A stretch of 64,000 bases of DNA, taken from Ignelater luminosus (Eukaryota > Arthropoda > Insecta > Coleoptera > Elateridae). Both the position numbers and the translations under genes were made by a program. The stretch lies in the NCBI GenBank assembly GCA_011009095.1, contig VTPC01008452.1, positions 59,455 through 123,454 on the forward strand, given 5' to 3'. The notes below the pieces were generated by a model. That model ran no database searches and was not told the origin of the DNA. It saw only the letters and a list, made by a program, of their open reading frames with translations. Of the stretch, positions 12,801 through 25,090 are shown piece after piece. Position 1 is the stretch's first letter. Every line of letters starts with the position of its first letter.

Positions 12801-14197
12801 CTGTAATTATTTTTGAAGTGCCACTATAACTTGATGTCCCAAAACAAATTAAAAGTCAAATCAATCTCTTACGTTATGGTATATCGTCATATCAACAATC
12901 AATTTACTAATTTTAGCGAAAAATAGATTTTTAATCAGTTTATATAGCCAATAAAATAAATTTGATTTATATAAAATTCCAATTTTATACAAAACGTAGT
13001 GAAGATCAATAAATATCGGAGCTTGATTTATGAATAAGCACTCTATATGCTATTACACATATAAATTCGTAACAGGTGAACATATAATTCAAATACGAAG
13101 TGTAATTTATCACAAAATGTTACTGACTAAACTGATAACGTTTGAAACTGTTATGTTAAAAAAATGAGTACTGATTTGCTCTGAAACTTATCTGCTGTAT
13201 TATAATTTACAGTGCAATTTATATGTTAATAAATAACAAATTGATTTCATGTATGTCAGTTTAGATAAAATACAATTTCAACTAGTAATATCAGCTTGTT
13301 ACTTTCTAACTTTGCAAAACACTTTCGTCTTTCCAACTTTTTTGTGCTTGTATGTGTAACTAAAACTAACTTAGCCTAACCAAATTTATTCACTTAGTGT
13401 AGCTAAATCCACCTTTGACTATGATTAATGTTTTAGGTAATGAGAATTTCATATTAAATTAAGTTAATGTATACTAAGACAATAACAATAATAATTCGGT
13501 CTAGCATTAGACAATATTAATATCCTGATCTAATACGGACTGATATTTCCAATCTATTGCTTGCTAGTCTGACTTATAGAACAGAAATTGGAAATCAATC
13601 AATCTATTTTTGTCAGGGATAAAATGGTAATCAAAATTAAAAATAAAAGACGTGTAGGTAATGCTTTATACTGTAAAGAAACTTGGGTTCAGTTCAAAAC
13701 CGTACCTTAAGCTAACCTAACAAAAGTGGCGGAAATATTATTGATAATTTACGCAGAGTATTGTGGCTTTGCATGAATGAATCCAAGTAAGGTTCAGCTT
13801 CACATAAAATGCGTTTGAAATATTTTCAGCATGAAGTAACTAACTTTGGGTCAGCCATAGTATAATGTATGGTAAAATAAGCCCCTGTTGAAATCAGTAT
13901 TTCCTAACAGTACTAATTAAAATACAAAGATGCCAAGATATTGTCATGGTTGGGGTACCGTATTGCAGAATGACTCAGGTAAGCCCTAAAATTACTTGCT
14001 ATGAGATGCAAAGATCGGTATATTGCAAAAGATATCAAGTATGTCAGGACACAAAATTCATATTTATGCTTTTGAACCAAGAAGTATTATGTTATCATTT
14101 CGATATTGCCCAATTCAATGGGTACAGAACAATACTTAAAGATTTCTTGTAAGGATGAAGCTTCCGATTAAACTTGGCTAAGCAAAAACTTTTTTCA
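9836..14197. other. Noncoding AT-rich DNA
   Basis: No gene or element is supportable. A slightly GC-richer patch lies at about 10080-10280 and another at about 12600-12780. Neither contains a usable reading frame. A short CTTAACCTAACCTAAT at 11939-11954 is too brief to be telomeric repeat. Confidence 0.5.
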
Positions 14198-15980
14198 TTA
14201 ACCCTCAAACAACAATATGGGGTCTAATATGACCCCACCAGTTTTAAATTTGGTGCTAATTTTTGAGAGGGCGCTAAGATATGAGCGTGCGTCTAGCTAC
14301 CTTTCGTATTTAGTTCACAGGATAAGTCATTTTTGCATAGTAGGGCTTTGGGGTCAAATACAACCCATCTTGTTGTTTATGTAATTATTGCAAATGGCTT
14401 CGAGTGGTCGTTATTTATCCGAAAAAGAACTCGAGCAGATCGTTAGAGCATATGAAGCAGAAGAAACAGATAGTGAGTTACAGTCGGACGAAAGTGAATC
14501 TGATGATCTTGAGTCAGCTGAAGAAATAATTGAAGATGAAATTGAATCAGACTCTGAAGATGATTTACCTCTAGAACACTTGAAAAAAAAAGCTTTGTAT
14601 GGCAAAAATGGTCACAAATGGTATCTAGAGCCATTGTGTACTGCAAATACACTAACGTCTAAAAAAACATTGTTCTCCATCTTCCTGGACCCATACAAAA
14701 TGCACGAAATAAAACGTTAAAAATTGAACTGTAGAAATTATTTTTCAGACAATTGTCACCCATACAGATGAAGAAATTAAAAAAATTCCACAAATTTCAA
14801 CAGTAACCAACGCTATGTTTACACCACAGATAGAACAGAAGTGACAGTGTTGTTTGGGTTACTATATATTAGCGGTGCTTTGAAGCAAAATCATACAAAC
14901 CTCGACGAACTCTGATCGGAACAATATGGTCCTCCAGTATTTAGGGCCACGATGTGTAAAAATCGATTTAATTTTCTTATAAGATGTCTTCGATTTGACG
15001 AAAAAACTACAAGACCAGAACGAAAGAAGCAAGACAAATTCGCTGCCGTCAGAAGTATCTGGGACAAGTATATTGAAAACTGTAAAAGTTGTTATGTACC
15101 GTCCGAATATGTCACAGTGGACGAACAACTTTTGAGTTTTAGAGGTAGGTGCCCGTTTAAAATGTACATACCTAATAAACGGCATCAAAATCGTGATGTT
15201 GTGTGATTCCAAGACATTTTATATGCTGAATGAAATTCCCTATGTGGGCAAAGTATGTTCTAAAATTCACTGAACCACTGCATGGTACGAACAGAAATGT
15301 AACCGTGGACAACTGATTTACCTCAGTTCCTATGGCTATTAAACTGCTAAACCATTGACTTACATTAGTAGATACTTTACGCCACAATAAACCCGAAATA
15401 CCACCCGAACTTTTGAAAAAGAAGTTTTAATTTCCATCGACAATGTTTGCATTTGATAATACAAAAACTATTGTATCGCATTTTCCAAAAAAGAACAAGT
15501 TGATCTTATTTTTGTCAACAATGCATAACGACAAAGCTATTGATGAAAAGACAAAAAACCAGAAGTAAATTTGCTATATAATTCAACAAAAGCAAGTGTC
15601 GACACCTTCGATCAGCTTTGTCATTCTAAATCTGTGGCCAGAAAAACGCGAAGATGGCCGCTGAGAGTGGTTTATGGAATGCGGGATGATGCAGCAATAA
15701 ACGCCTTCGTTATTTATAAAGCAATACTTGTGGAAAGTCAGAATCAAGAAGAGAATTTTTGAAAAAATTGGGATTACAACTTATTGAAGAACACCAAAGA
15801 AAGCGGCTTGAAATTAAAAATTTACCACAGACGTTGAGGGCATCAATCTTGGAAATTTTGGGTCTTGAACCGACGCGACGGTCAATGCATCCAGGCCTTC
15901 TAGTGGATCATCCAATAAGCGCTGTGAAATTTATCCAAGAGTCATTTAGGCTCTCTGGAAAGTTAGAAACTGATAACTAA
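14198..15980 (+). mobile_element. piggyBac-like element, left end intact, right end missing
   Basis: The left boundary is canonical. A TTAA target site (14198-14201) is followed by CCCTCAAACAAC, and the subterminal palindrome TGGGGTCTAATATGACCCCA lies just inside (14218-14237). A related TGGGGTCAAATACAACCCA follows near 14350. The transposase remnant starts at 14394. I found no matching ...GGGTTAA right end after the coding remnant, so the 3' end is truncated or diverged beyond recognition. Confidence 0.8.
14394..15980 (+). pseudogene. piggyBac-like transposase pseudogene
   Basis: A DDE transposase of the cut-and-paste piggyBac family, broken in several places. The ATG at 14394 opens an acidic Ser/Glu/Asp-rich N-terminus typical of the family. 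This is followed by LYGKNGHKWYLEP and, after a frameshift, by the RNRFNFLIRCLRFD-like block near 14955. All three catalytic aspartate contexts are still visible: TVDEQLLSFRGRCPFKMYIP (Asp codon 15120-15122), NVTVDN-stop-FTS (15308-15310) and ASVDTFDQLC (near 15601). The second context has a TGA (15314-15316) where the family has Trp, an obvious single-base nonsense change. Other frameshifts lie near 14640-14720 and 15205. The C-terminal part (15571-15980) is readable but has lost the usual cysteine-rich end. Non-functional, moderately old. Confidence 0.85.
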
Positions 15981-18900
15981 CATTGAGCAAGCTAAGTATA
16001 AAACGAGATGTTGATTTTGATCTTTTTGATCTTCATTAGGCGCTTTTTATCACGTGTGGATCAAATAGAATTGTAATCAAAATCTTTATCTATAGAAATC
16101 TCTAGAAAATTTATTTTAAGCTTCAATCCAATTCTTTAAGTAGCGCAACAATTAAAAATTTCCCCAAATCATGACAAACTCTTGAGGATCAATTTTTTAC
16201 TTGAATATCGTCCAGTGTCCTTTTGTGCAAGTCTGCAGTGCAAAATTTCTCAGTCGCTACACTAGATTGTCTGGAAATACATAGACAATCCTTCATGTTC
16301 GTTGTTTGGTAAAGGAATCAGTCCAAAATGGAAGTCTTTAAAGTATCAAATGCATGAAAAGAAAGTTATAGATAAAAAATAATTTTCACTTCAAGGAATA
16401 TACCTCTTAGTAACTTTTTAAAGTACTTCCAATTCAAACAAATTCTAAAGCACTTATCCTAATCTAAAATTTGTTGTATTGCCTAACATAATCATATCTC
16501 ACACAAATGTTTCAAAATCTCGCCCAAAGAAAAGAAATTACAGTTCAGTTGTGCCATGAAAATATGTGCAAGTTGTATAATGCACATCATCACTGTTCAA
16601 TAATGTTTAAGTATGCGATGAGCATTCTGCTAATACAATAAGTTCTGATTTCTGACATTTTAGGTCCTACAAAGTCAAACATGATTAATCATCTCAATCA
16701 TCTTTTCAAATTTGGTCATGATCTGTTTCAGCTCAAATGTTTTCTATGTTGCATAGATACATCAAAGTTTTGTAGTGCAGAACTTGGGAGTCTATGTTTT
16801 GGCATAGAGCCTTCATCAGCTGTATTTTTTCCATTCGTTTTTATGGTTTCATCCAGATGAAAGCTTTTCAAATTTCTATTTGCTAGAAATGTCTTGCAAA
16901 TGGTATTCTAGAAAGCAAAGAAAATAAAAACAATTAAAGCTCAAAAAAGGAAGGAAAGTAACTGTATCTTTTTTCCATTAAAAGCTAGCCTTATTTAGAA
17001 ATTACAAAACTTCTCATTGACCAAAAAGAAAAATGAGACGAGAAGACAAAGAGAGACTAAAAGATAATGATATTATTTCCTTGATACTTGCAGCTTCAGC
17101 TTTTATCGATAGCATTAAGACAAACCTTTGATAAGGACAGAGATGTAATCTACAGGCACCATTAAGTTATTCTCTCCATTTATTAAGTAAATGTACGTAG
17201 ATATGCCTACGTTACATATCATAAGTTTCATTCTTGATCAACTGCTTCTTTCCGAGAGTAAAGCAAAGGACAGTGACAAGTGTCGCAGTTAAACGATCTT
17301 TCTTCTTTACTTTGACTTTTTTCTTGTTTTTAGTAAACTTTGCTGACCTGCTGATTAGATATTTCTGTAGTCTCTCTTTGAAAAGGAGCTATGAAAACAT
17401 TTTTATGCGATCGCAATTTATATCTTAACTTTTTAATTTTCTGTTAGTCCTAATGACAGTACCAAAATCCCATCCATTAGATGATGCTGTAATCTTTGTC
17501 GTTATAATACCCTACATAGCAATTTAATTTCAGAATAATCTTAAAAATGAAATCTGGTATTTTATAGACAAAGACAAACATAAATAGTCATTACCATTAT
17601 GTATTGTTCCAGTAATTGCACAATTCATCAAAAGCTATGACTCCGTCCTCATTACATTCTATTTTTCGTCCAGCAATACCAGACATGAACTTAAACTTTT
17701 TTATAATACTGATCGTCAGCAACAATGGCTTCCATCATTTGATATTTCTCCATTTCTAAAACTTCGAAGTATATTTGAAATCCTCTTTCTGATTGTTAGC
17801 ATTTTTGATCTTTGTTGTAAACTAAATTCTTCCTAACAAAAATATCCATTTTATTTATCCGCAACATATCCCTTGAACGTTTCCGCCCAACACATGAAAA
17901 ATGTAGTTTTTAAATTTAGAACTAGACTGACGGAATAATACACACTAACGCCTCTTAAGAACAAGATAAAAGAGAAAATTAACTAATTTAGTTTATTATT
18001 CTTCTAGACGTAAACTAAAATAGGTTGTATAACACAACTGGTTTCACTATCGAGAAGAAAAATTGCCCGTGGAGAAAAAACATATAAACTTGGGAAAAAC
18101 TTTTCAAAAAACGTTTCAACTCTAGGAGAATAAATTGAATTTTATAACAATATCTCAACGCCCATTTTTTACATGTTTATTTTATAATAAAAAAGATTTC
18201 TCAATCTGTTGCTGTCCACTCGACAAATAATTGAAAAAGAAAATAAATTTAACTACAAATAACCATCTCACAAACAATACTTTGTGTATTTTTCCCTTCA
18301 CAAGAACATCGCTGATAAATAAATAAAGAATCACTCAAGGATGAGTTTATCCTATTCATCTTAGAAGTTGTACAAATTGAGGATTATCGGTTTATGCAAG
18401 ATGGTGTTCAACGACGCGTGATTAATAAGATTTACCTTTTAACCTCTGTTTGATCATGCTAGTGATCATGCAATCGGCTTGAATTTCTCAAATCTGAAGA
18501 TGAAAAGGATTGATTTTTAGATACCTTACATCGTTTTGAACATTAAGGTCACTCTTGTTAAAAAACTTTGGAGAACAAGAAATTATTTTCAGTGAAATAT
18601 AAATTTATTAAGTCGATAACTGAAATTGTCACCATATAAATGTTTTAAATCGTGCCTTGAATTTTCTTTTCTGCTTTAAAATCATTTCTGTTCACAAATA
18701 CATAATTCATGAGGTTTGTATATCTCCACTAACATAATAAAAATACGTCAGAAAAACTTCCTGTCAAAATTGAGCCTAGAATTTGTTGTAGAGATGTGGT
18801 ACATCCTATTTTCAGATTCCTAAATTTCAAAAAATTAGAAATCTCTTCTAATAAGAGACCAGAAAATTATATTTAATATTATTTGAAAAACGTGGAAAAG

Positions 18901-20400
18901 TTATTTATTATACTATGTAATAAATTCAGAGTTTGTATCGGATATAACTTTTTGTTTTCAAGAAGATGTCTACAATTTAGACATCCTTAAAGTTTAGCAC
19001 GGTTACTAAAAATAAATCCTAACGTGGATGAGGTCACCAGGTGTAAGGTTCGGCAATCGCTATTCGACAACCATTATTTTCGTTGTTTGTTAAACTAAAC
19101 GAAAATATATTATAGGGTCAGATCAGGTGTATAAAAAGGGAAAAAGAAGAGAACGATATTAATAATGAAACAACCAAATGCGTGCCGTACCAAAATATTT
19201 TATCATACTCGCTTCTAAAAAAAACTCGGAAGAAATATGCCACTCAAGAGTAATACATTTTACGCACACCATAAATGTATTATTTTCCTTAAACTGTTGC
19301 CAAAATTATATATTCTTGGTATTTTAACATGATAAAGTACAGTTTGTAGTTCTTGTTTTCATCATCGGATCAAGGCCTGAAACTTCAGTTAAATGTATTG
19401 TGTAAAATGCGGAGGGAAATGGGATTTACGTGTTGTCATTTAGCTTTGATATTTTAGGAAAACTCTCTGAAAGCTGAATTCCTGGTTATTCACGCTCTTG
19501 AACTTGAAGTGCTGATTTTTTCTTCTAAATTCTAGAATGGAGAGTAACTTCCCTGTTTCTTTTTCCGTTAATTTTAATTATGAAAAGTATTTAAGATTTA
19601 TGACCTTTTTTATTTAGCACGTAACGACGCAATTAGAAAGGCGAGACTAAAAGCAATAAAGTCCATTCTAGGGAAACAATTACAAATAGACAATTTCGGG
19701 TTTGTGACTTGAATTTGGAAGTTGTTACTATTTGAAGCGACTTGCCTTTAAATGAAGAGCTGGACAAAACCTTGGGGTATTATCAGATAACTTGTATTCT
19801 CTCTAATAGGTATCCAAATACCTATGTTATTGTAATTCTAGGGAAACTAATCGCTTCGAAAATCTATTTTCTTGCTACATGCAAAAAACCTGTATCTATT
19901 TAAGAATTCATTACATTTTGTCAGAGAATGAAATTACGTTACGCACAATCCAATGAAAAGGCATTTGGCATTATCAAAATGGCAAACATTTGTGTAGGAC
20001 ACTCTTAATTGTTTTTGTTAAGCATGTCGGAAAAAGAGACATTTACAAAGAACTTGAAACATTTCATCGCGACGATTATATTTCTTTTTAAATGCTTTCA
20101 TCTCTTTCAGTCTTTGAAAAACCTTTTTGTTTGATTAAGTCAGCTTTTATGACATTCCTAGCTGTTTATTTTCTTTCGCTTAACAAAACCGGAAAAATGC
20201 AAAAGTGAAAGTAATTCTTAAAAGGGATGAAAATTGAAAACGAAAATATCTAGAAAGATTTAGAATAGTAAATATATATCGCTAGTAGAACTCAAACATC
20301 AAGTAATGTAGTTATATAGCATCCGCTGAAATAAGAGAAGAGTGCTATCAATATGGTTTCCATCCGAGTAGAATGACTTTGAATTTCGTATCCCACGGTT
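15981..20400. other. Noncoding AT-rich DNA
   Basis: Low-complexity, AT-rich sequence with short open frames only. I recognise no protein motifs, repeats with paired ends, or RNA genes. Confidence 0.5.
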
Positions 20401-20600
20401 ATTTGTCACAGTTGTATTTTGTATAGCAGACCTGCTTAGGGTTTTTTCAATTCATACCCTGTTTATAACATTCACAGTATCGTATGTATACGTCATGCTA
20501 CTTGTTAGCATTCCCCAAGGATCCATGCTTTTAACTCTACTCTCCATATTGTTTATCATAACTTCCATCTCATGATCAAAAAATTCTAGTTGAGTCTTTC
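20320..20600 (+). pseudogene. Possible non-LTR reverse transcriptase scrap
   Basis: A plus-strand frame reads SIPQGSMLLTLLSILFI at about 20507-20557, which resembles the (G/S)xPQGS-xL-PxLF-LxI core of non-LTR reverse transcriptases. Upstream, YGFHPSR near 20350 in another frame resembles the QYGFR-S motif that precedes it. The YxDD box is not found, and frames shift repeatedly. This is a short and weak match, so chance remains possible. Confidence 0.35.
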
Positions 20601-20869
20601 AGCAAATAACAAAATCGCAACCTAGAAACGATTTAGCACAAAAGATGTGTATCTAAAACTATGGGGCTCTTGTCCAGCAAGTACCTTATACTATCTTTTT
20701 AGCGTTCGCATAGTTTTGCTGCTGCTCTAAAAACTAATTTATCAAGTGCTATACCATTCCTTTTCTGCGGTAAGTATTGACATTCTTAATTTTTCCCTAA
20801 GAGTTATTGAGAGCATAGTCTCTGCCTCTGTATGCTCAAGATTTTTCACTTTGAATTACGAATGATCAA

Positions 20870-21283
20870 TCACAGTAATGGGAACATCCAAGAAACAGGA
20901 CTAAAAACATTCCAATATTGAACTGTTAACAGAATCGCGTATAAAAGCGTTTCATACAATAATATTGAGTCTTCCTTAAGTTTCTCAGTTAAGTCTAAAG
21001 AATGACAAATAAAAATAAAAAAATATATATCAAAAGGAGTTTGAGCACATTTTGAAGGCGTGTCTGCAAAAAAATTCAAACGATCCATAGTCTCATACCC
21101 AAGATTCTCAAAAGTCATTAAAGTTAAGTCAGTTGGTAGCGAGACTTCAGATTCCGATAATGATACTCTGATACCACCTACGCCAGATATTTGGGATAGG
21201 CTTCTTATATGAGATACGACGTTTTGTTTTCCATGTTTCTGTGTAGTCAAAATCTTGTTATACATTACTGCTTCTTTTGTCAC
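20870..21283 (-). CDS. Unrecognised 137-codon open frame
   Basis: This is one of the longer minus-strand frames outside identified transposons. It contains no ATG near its upstream limit (it opens with a GTG), has no signal peptide that I can identify, and ends in a hydrophobic stretch. I recognise no domain. A fragment upstream on the same strand (about 21350-21430) reads VVLEDRFSTTKLMKELLIRN, loosely like the piggyBac DNxFTS-x-LAxxLL block. The whole region 20870-21790 might therefore be an eroded transposon, but the frame itself does not match that family. It could equally be a random open frame. Confidence 0.15.
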   Translation of the reverse strand: MTKEAVMYNKILTTQKHGKQNVVSHIRSLSQISGVGGIRVSLSESEVSLPTDLTLMTFENLGYETMDRLNFFADTPSKCAQTPFDIYFFIFICHSLDLTEKLKEDSILLYETLLYAILLTVQYWNVFSPVSWMFPLL

Positions 21284-22133
21284 TTTTAATTAACCCAGAC
21301 GTTTTTGTTTCGTGTTTCACTCCTCACTGTGGCTCTATATAACTAAAATAAATTCTTAACTTTTGTGTGAAAACTACCGTTTCTGATAAGCAGCTCCTTC
21401 ATTAGTTTAGTAGTGGAAAATCTGTCCTCCAACACAACAATACAATATCGTCACACCATTCAACATGGCCTCCAATAAAGCCAGTTTTCATTTTCGTCCA
21501 TCAAGTTATTCAACACCCGTCCACAATTACATTGATTTGGAGCACAGTCCCGTCTATTGGGTGATGATCATCAATCGGCATCTCAGTTCAAGAAATAAAA
21601 CTTCTGACAATTTTGCGCCGGAACAGCCCTAACATGACAGCTTTCTCTTTGAAAAACTCAAGACAGGTCATTTTCAAAATCAAAATAGGAACTACTATCA
21701 CCAATAGCCATCTCAATATCATGATCATTACCTCAGAAGAGAAGATCGCAGCTGCTACCCAAGCAAGTTACCAATCAGACACTGTGACTTAAACACAACA
21801 TAAATCATGAAAGCGTGATCCAGAGAATCTTGTGAGATCGCAGAGTGCTGTTTTGGAATTTAAAATTTCATACTTGGTCTTGGTTTTTAACGAGGCCTAA
21901 CCATTATTTAAACTTCCTACAGTTACCTACCATTCATAAATTCGCCGAGAAAATAATTTAGAAGAATTACAACAACTGTTACTCACAACAAAACTGGAAT
22001 TTCCCGTAGGTTCAATTTTCAAACTATTTAATTAGATTTTGATGAATTTGTAAAAACATTTAGTTTTACATAATAAACTGATTGAGTGAGGCTACTCAAT
22101 CGGGGTGATACGCATGAGTTAGTATTTATGTAC

Positions 22134-22341
22134 TGCTTTTTGCGCAAATAATGTCGCAAATCATTTCTTTAATGAAGCAATTAACTAAATATACGAAATC
22201 TAATTTCATATTAATTATCCAAAGTCGTCTTATGGGCTCTTAGGGAACAAATTATATGAAATTAATGCTAAATCAGATTTCGTGTATTTGATCAACTCAT
22301 TCATTAAGAGAATGTACTGCGAGATTATTTATGCAAAAAGC
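22134..22341. repeat. Fold-back element, ~80-bp imperfect inverted arms
   Basis: The left arm (22134-22216) reads outward-in from CTGCTTTTTGCGCAAATAAT, and the right arm (22260-22341) is its imperfect inverted complement, sharing TTTTTGC, AAATAAT, TCGCA, TAATGAA and ACGAAATCT in order. The spacer is about 43 bp. No coding capacity and no clear target duplication. Probably an old MITE or fold-back element able to form a long hairpin. Confidence 0.7.
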
Positions 22342-22537
22342 TGTCAATATCTCTGCTACTCTGTTCAGACAGATGTAAACCAAAAGAAGAATTCTGACTA
22401 CATAAATAATAAAATACAAGAAGGACAGAATTTCACTAATTTCATAAAAGACGAGTAGTTTGGGTCGCTTCGTATTTCTCGTGTCTACAATTTATATTAG
22501 TAGTCTTCACATAATATTAAAACAAGCTTTATAGAAA

Positions 22538-22576
22538 TTTTTTCTAAAAGTAAAATAATAATGCTTTTAGAAAAAA
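22538..22576. repeat. 13-bp perfect hairpin
   Basis: TTTTTTCTAAAAG (22538-22550) and CTTTTAGAAAAAA (22564-22576) are exact inverse complements around a 13-base loop. The stem is AT-rich and short, so it is more likely incidental or part of an old repeat than a functional RNA. Confidence 0.5.
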
Positions 22577-22896
22577 GTTTCGTGAACTTTAAATTATTGC
22601 GACAGAGGAAAGTATCATTTTCTACATAATGCAAAAATAATAATGCATGATCTAGAATTTCTAATATTCCAAGATTATTTAATTAAAATTAGAAAATTCC
22701 GAAAGTTCTCCCTAGACCATGTAAATAGATAGTCTACATGTCGTAAGTAATCCTTTATGTATATTATAATGTGATAAAATTTTTTGCTTTATGAAATATT
22801 GCAAAAAAATTTGTAAAACAGTATGAATTATTGGAAATTGTTGACTGTATATGTATTATACACAGACTCTGAAGACAAGAGACTTCTATCAATATA

Positions 22897-22924
22897 CAGT
22901 CCCTGGCCAAATTATTAGAATCAC
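22897..22924 (+). repeat. Left 28-bp TIR of the Tc1-like element
   Basis: 27 of 28 bases match the inverted copy at 24489-24516. Confidence 0.93.
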
Positions 22925-23065
22925 TACAAAATTTAACATTTTTTTTAGATACAGGTAATGTTATTAGGGGTATAATAATGAAAATGCAGGTAGAGTAATG
23001 TTAGTGTATTACAAAATATATAATACAAAAAAAAATTAACAATATAATAAATTACAACTAAAATA

Positions 23066-24116
23066 TTAATATTTTGTTAAACCACCCCTAGCAGCAATGA
23101 CTGCGGCAACCCTTCGAGGCATGCTTTCTATGCATTTTATAGCAGTATTCTTTAAGTTCTCATCATGGTTCCAATAATATATTATTCTTTCGACCAGTTG
23201 TTGCTCTGTTGTGATGGTTTCCGCAGCCAGTAGCCTTTTTAGGTACTCCCAAACATTTTCAATTGGATTCATGTCCGGAGAATTTCCAGGCCATCGCAAT
23301 ACAGGCACTTTGCTTTCTTCAAGAAACTGCATAAACACTTTTGGACCATTACCAAACCATTCCTGTAACTGAGGAAGTAATCTCCTTTCCAGCACCGCTT
23401 TGTACCGGTCTTGTCACATGATACCCTCAACAATGTACAAACGACCCAGACCTTTCCCACTAATCACAGACCATATCATAACTGAAACATCGTGTTTCAC
23501 TGTCTTTTTGACACAGTCTGAATTATACTTTTCCCCAGTTCTTCTTCTTACAAATTGTGGCTTATTTTGCAAGATCTGAAATGTGGATTCATCACTAAAA
23601 CAAACCTCTAATGATGTGAAAACGTTATTTAAATAGACAAATTAAGATATTTCCGTTTCTTACTCTGCGCCAGCCAGCTACAGTTAAATGTTTGTAAGAA
23701 TTAGCCCACTCCAAACGCTTTTTAACCATTGCTGGGGTTAGTCGAGGCTTCTTAACAGGTCGTCGACATTTGAACCCCAGTTCGTAAAGGTTTCGCCTAA
23801 TGGTATGCTCTGAAACCTTGTAGCCTGCCTCTTCAAATTTGTTTTTGATGTCCTTACTAGTTGCCCTACGGTTTTCCACTGCAATATCCCTCAGAAATCT
23901 TTTTCCTCGAGGTGTTATAATATTTTTCCTGCCACATCTTCCTTTACGATGGTTGTTGGTATGCTGGTTTGCTTTCAATTTTTTGGCCAAGCGATTCACT
24001 GACGCTTGTGAAACTTTGGATTTTGCTGCAATTTCTCTCTGACTAAGATCGGTATTATGCAATAATGCTGTTACATACGATTTTTGTTCTTAAGTAAGGT
24101 TCTTTGCCCTACCCAT
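23066..24116 (-). pseudogene. Tc1 transposase pseudogene lacking the second catalytic Asp
   Basis: Cut-and-paste transposase, now inactive. The ATG at 24116 opens MGRAKNLT, followed at once by a TAA stop. The frame then continues with a clear helix-turn-helix (LSQREIAAKSKVSQASVNRL), a GRPR-like hook (GRCGRKNIITPR) and a second helix-turn-helix. Around 23590-23660 the frame is broken, and the first catalytic context FSDES follows (Asp codon 23591-23593). An internal stop lies in VEGIM-stop-QDRY near 23421. In the C-terminal part, FMQ is joined directly to FLEES (junction 23326/23327). In the family, the QDNAPCH-type segment with the second catalytic aspartate lies between these, so about 15 codons are deleted in frame. 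The third acidic context, SPDMNPIENVWEYLK, is intact. Confidence 0.9.
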
Positions 24117-24488
24117 CTGAAAAAGTGACGGTAAAATTGTGCAGGTTATGGTTTAACAGCAATATTACAATGAACACTCAAAAAATTATAAACAATGTAG
24201 TTAAAAACATTATTTAGTGTATATGTGTACTTACCTTGCAATAGAGCTTGCCAAAAAGCCCAAATTACACCTCAATTACCACAGTACTACTATCAAACAT
24301 GTTTCAGTATTTAAAGAATATAACGGATAGATCAGTAATAAAAGCAAAATCTAACTTACCTACTCACTATATTGAAATAAAATGATAGACCATACTTTTA
24401 ACAACCCTATACATAAAGTTGCCTATACATTAACAAACTGGTTTACATTTTTACACCTTCATAAAACCAAAACAGTTTAAAATTGTAG

Positions 24489-24516
24489 GTGATTCTATTA
24501 ATTTGGCCAGGGACTG
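24489..24516 (-). repeat. Right 28-bp TIR of the Tc1-like element
   Basis: Ends GGCCAGGGACTG followed by the TA duplication. One mismatch to the left repeat. Confidence 0.93.
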
Positions 24517-24870
24517 TATAGAGAAGCGATTATTGCTGCAGTTGAACCAATATAGGTAAAAACTAGGCAAAACGTACAAAATAGCTTTGATGCCTGCCTT
24601 ATTTTAAATAAATGCATAAAATATTACTTTGGCCCTATTCTTGAGTTACATCTTCCTGATCTTTTGCCCAAATGACAATATCATATACACTGATAATTTT
24701 GCTAATAGAAGAATGTCCTTACTGCAAAGACTTCGAAAAATATTTTTCTTTGTATATTTGAAAGAAAATTATTATTTATTATTATTTGCGGAAAACGCTT
24801 AGGTAGCTCCAAGTCTTTACGAAATCAAAAATAATGCATTCAGTGCTTTTGAGAACACAAAATAGTATTG

Positions 24871-25090
24871 CACGGAAAAAATATCTTGTTGGTGCTACAA
24901 AAAAATTAGTGGAATTTTGGACAGCAAATATTTTTGTCACACAGTATAATTTTCTGCTCTTGGCAGATACAAAAATTTATAATTTATTTCAGAGTTAGGA
25001 ACAGCTTAATTTGTTGCTACAGCAAAAAATGTTTCCTGTCCAAAATTCCACTAAATTTTTTGTAGCACCAACAAAACATTTTTTTGAGTG
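24871..25090. mobile_element. 220-bp palindromic MITE
   Basis: The left arm begins CACGGAAAAAATATCTTGTT. The right arm in reverse complement begins CACTCAAAAAAATGTTTTGT. The arms then share GTTGGTGCTACAAAAAA, a short variable base pair or two, and AGTGGAATTTTGGACAG, about 55 bp in all. The roughly 110-bp centre has no coding potential. No confident target duplication is seen. Structure is that of a short MITE able to fold back on itself. Confidence 0.8.

Larger units (their letters stand above)
22897..24516 (-). mobile_element. Tc1-like transposon, complete ends
   Basis: A 1620-bp element bounded by TA duplications (22895-22896 and 24517-24518). The terminal inverted repeats are 28 bp (22897-22924 and 24489-24516), begin CAGTCCCTGGCCAAATTA, and differ at a single position. 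The transposase lies on the minus strand. Element length, TA target and end structure are typical for Tc1. The nearly identical ends suggest fairly recent insertion, although the gene inside is dead. Confidence 0.93.

Noticed and set aside
22080..22101. 8-bp hairpin GATTGAGT/ACTCAATC
   Set aside because: A short stem with a 6-base loop is expected by chance in a window of this size and has no supporting context.
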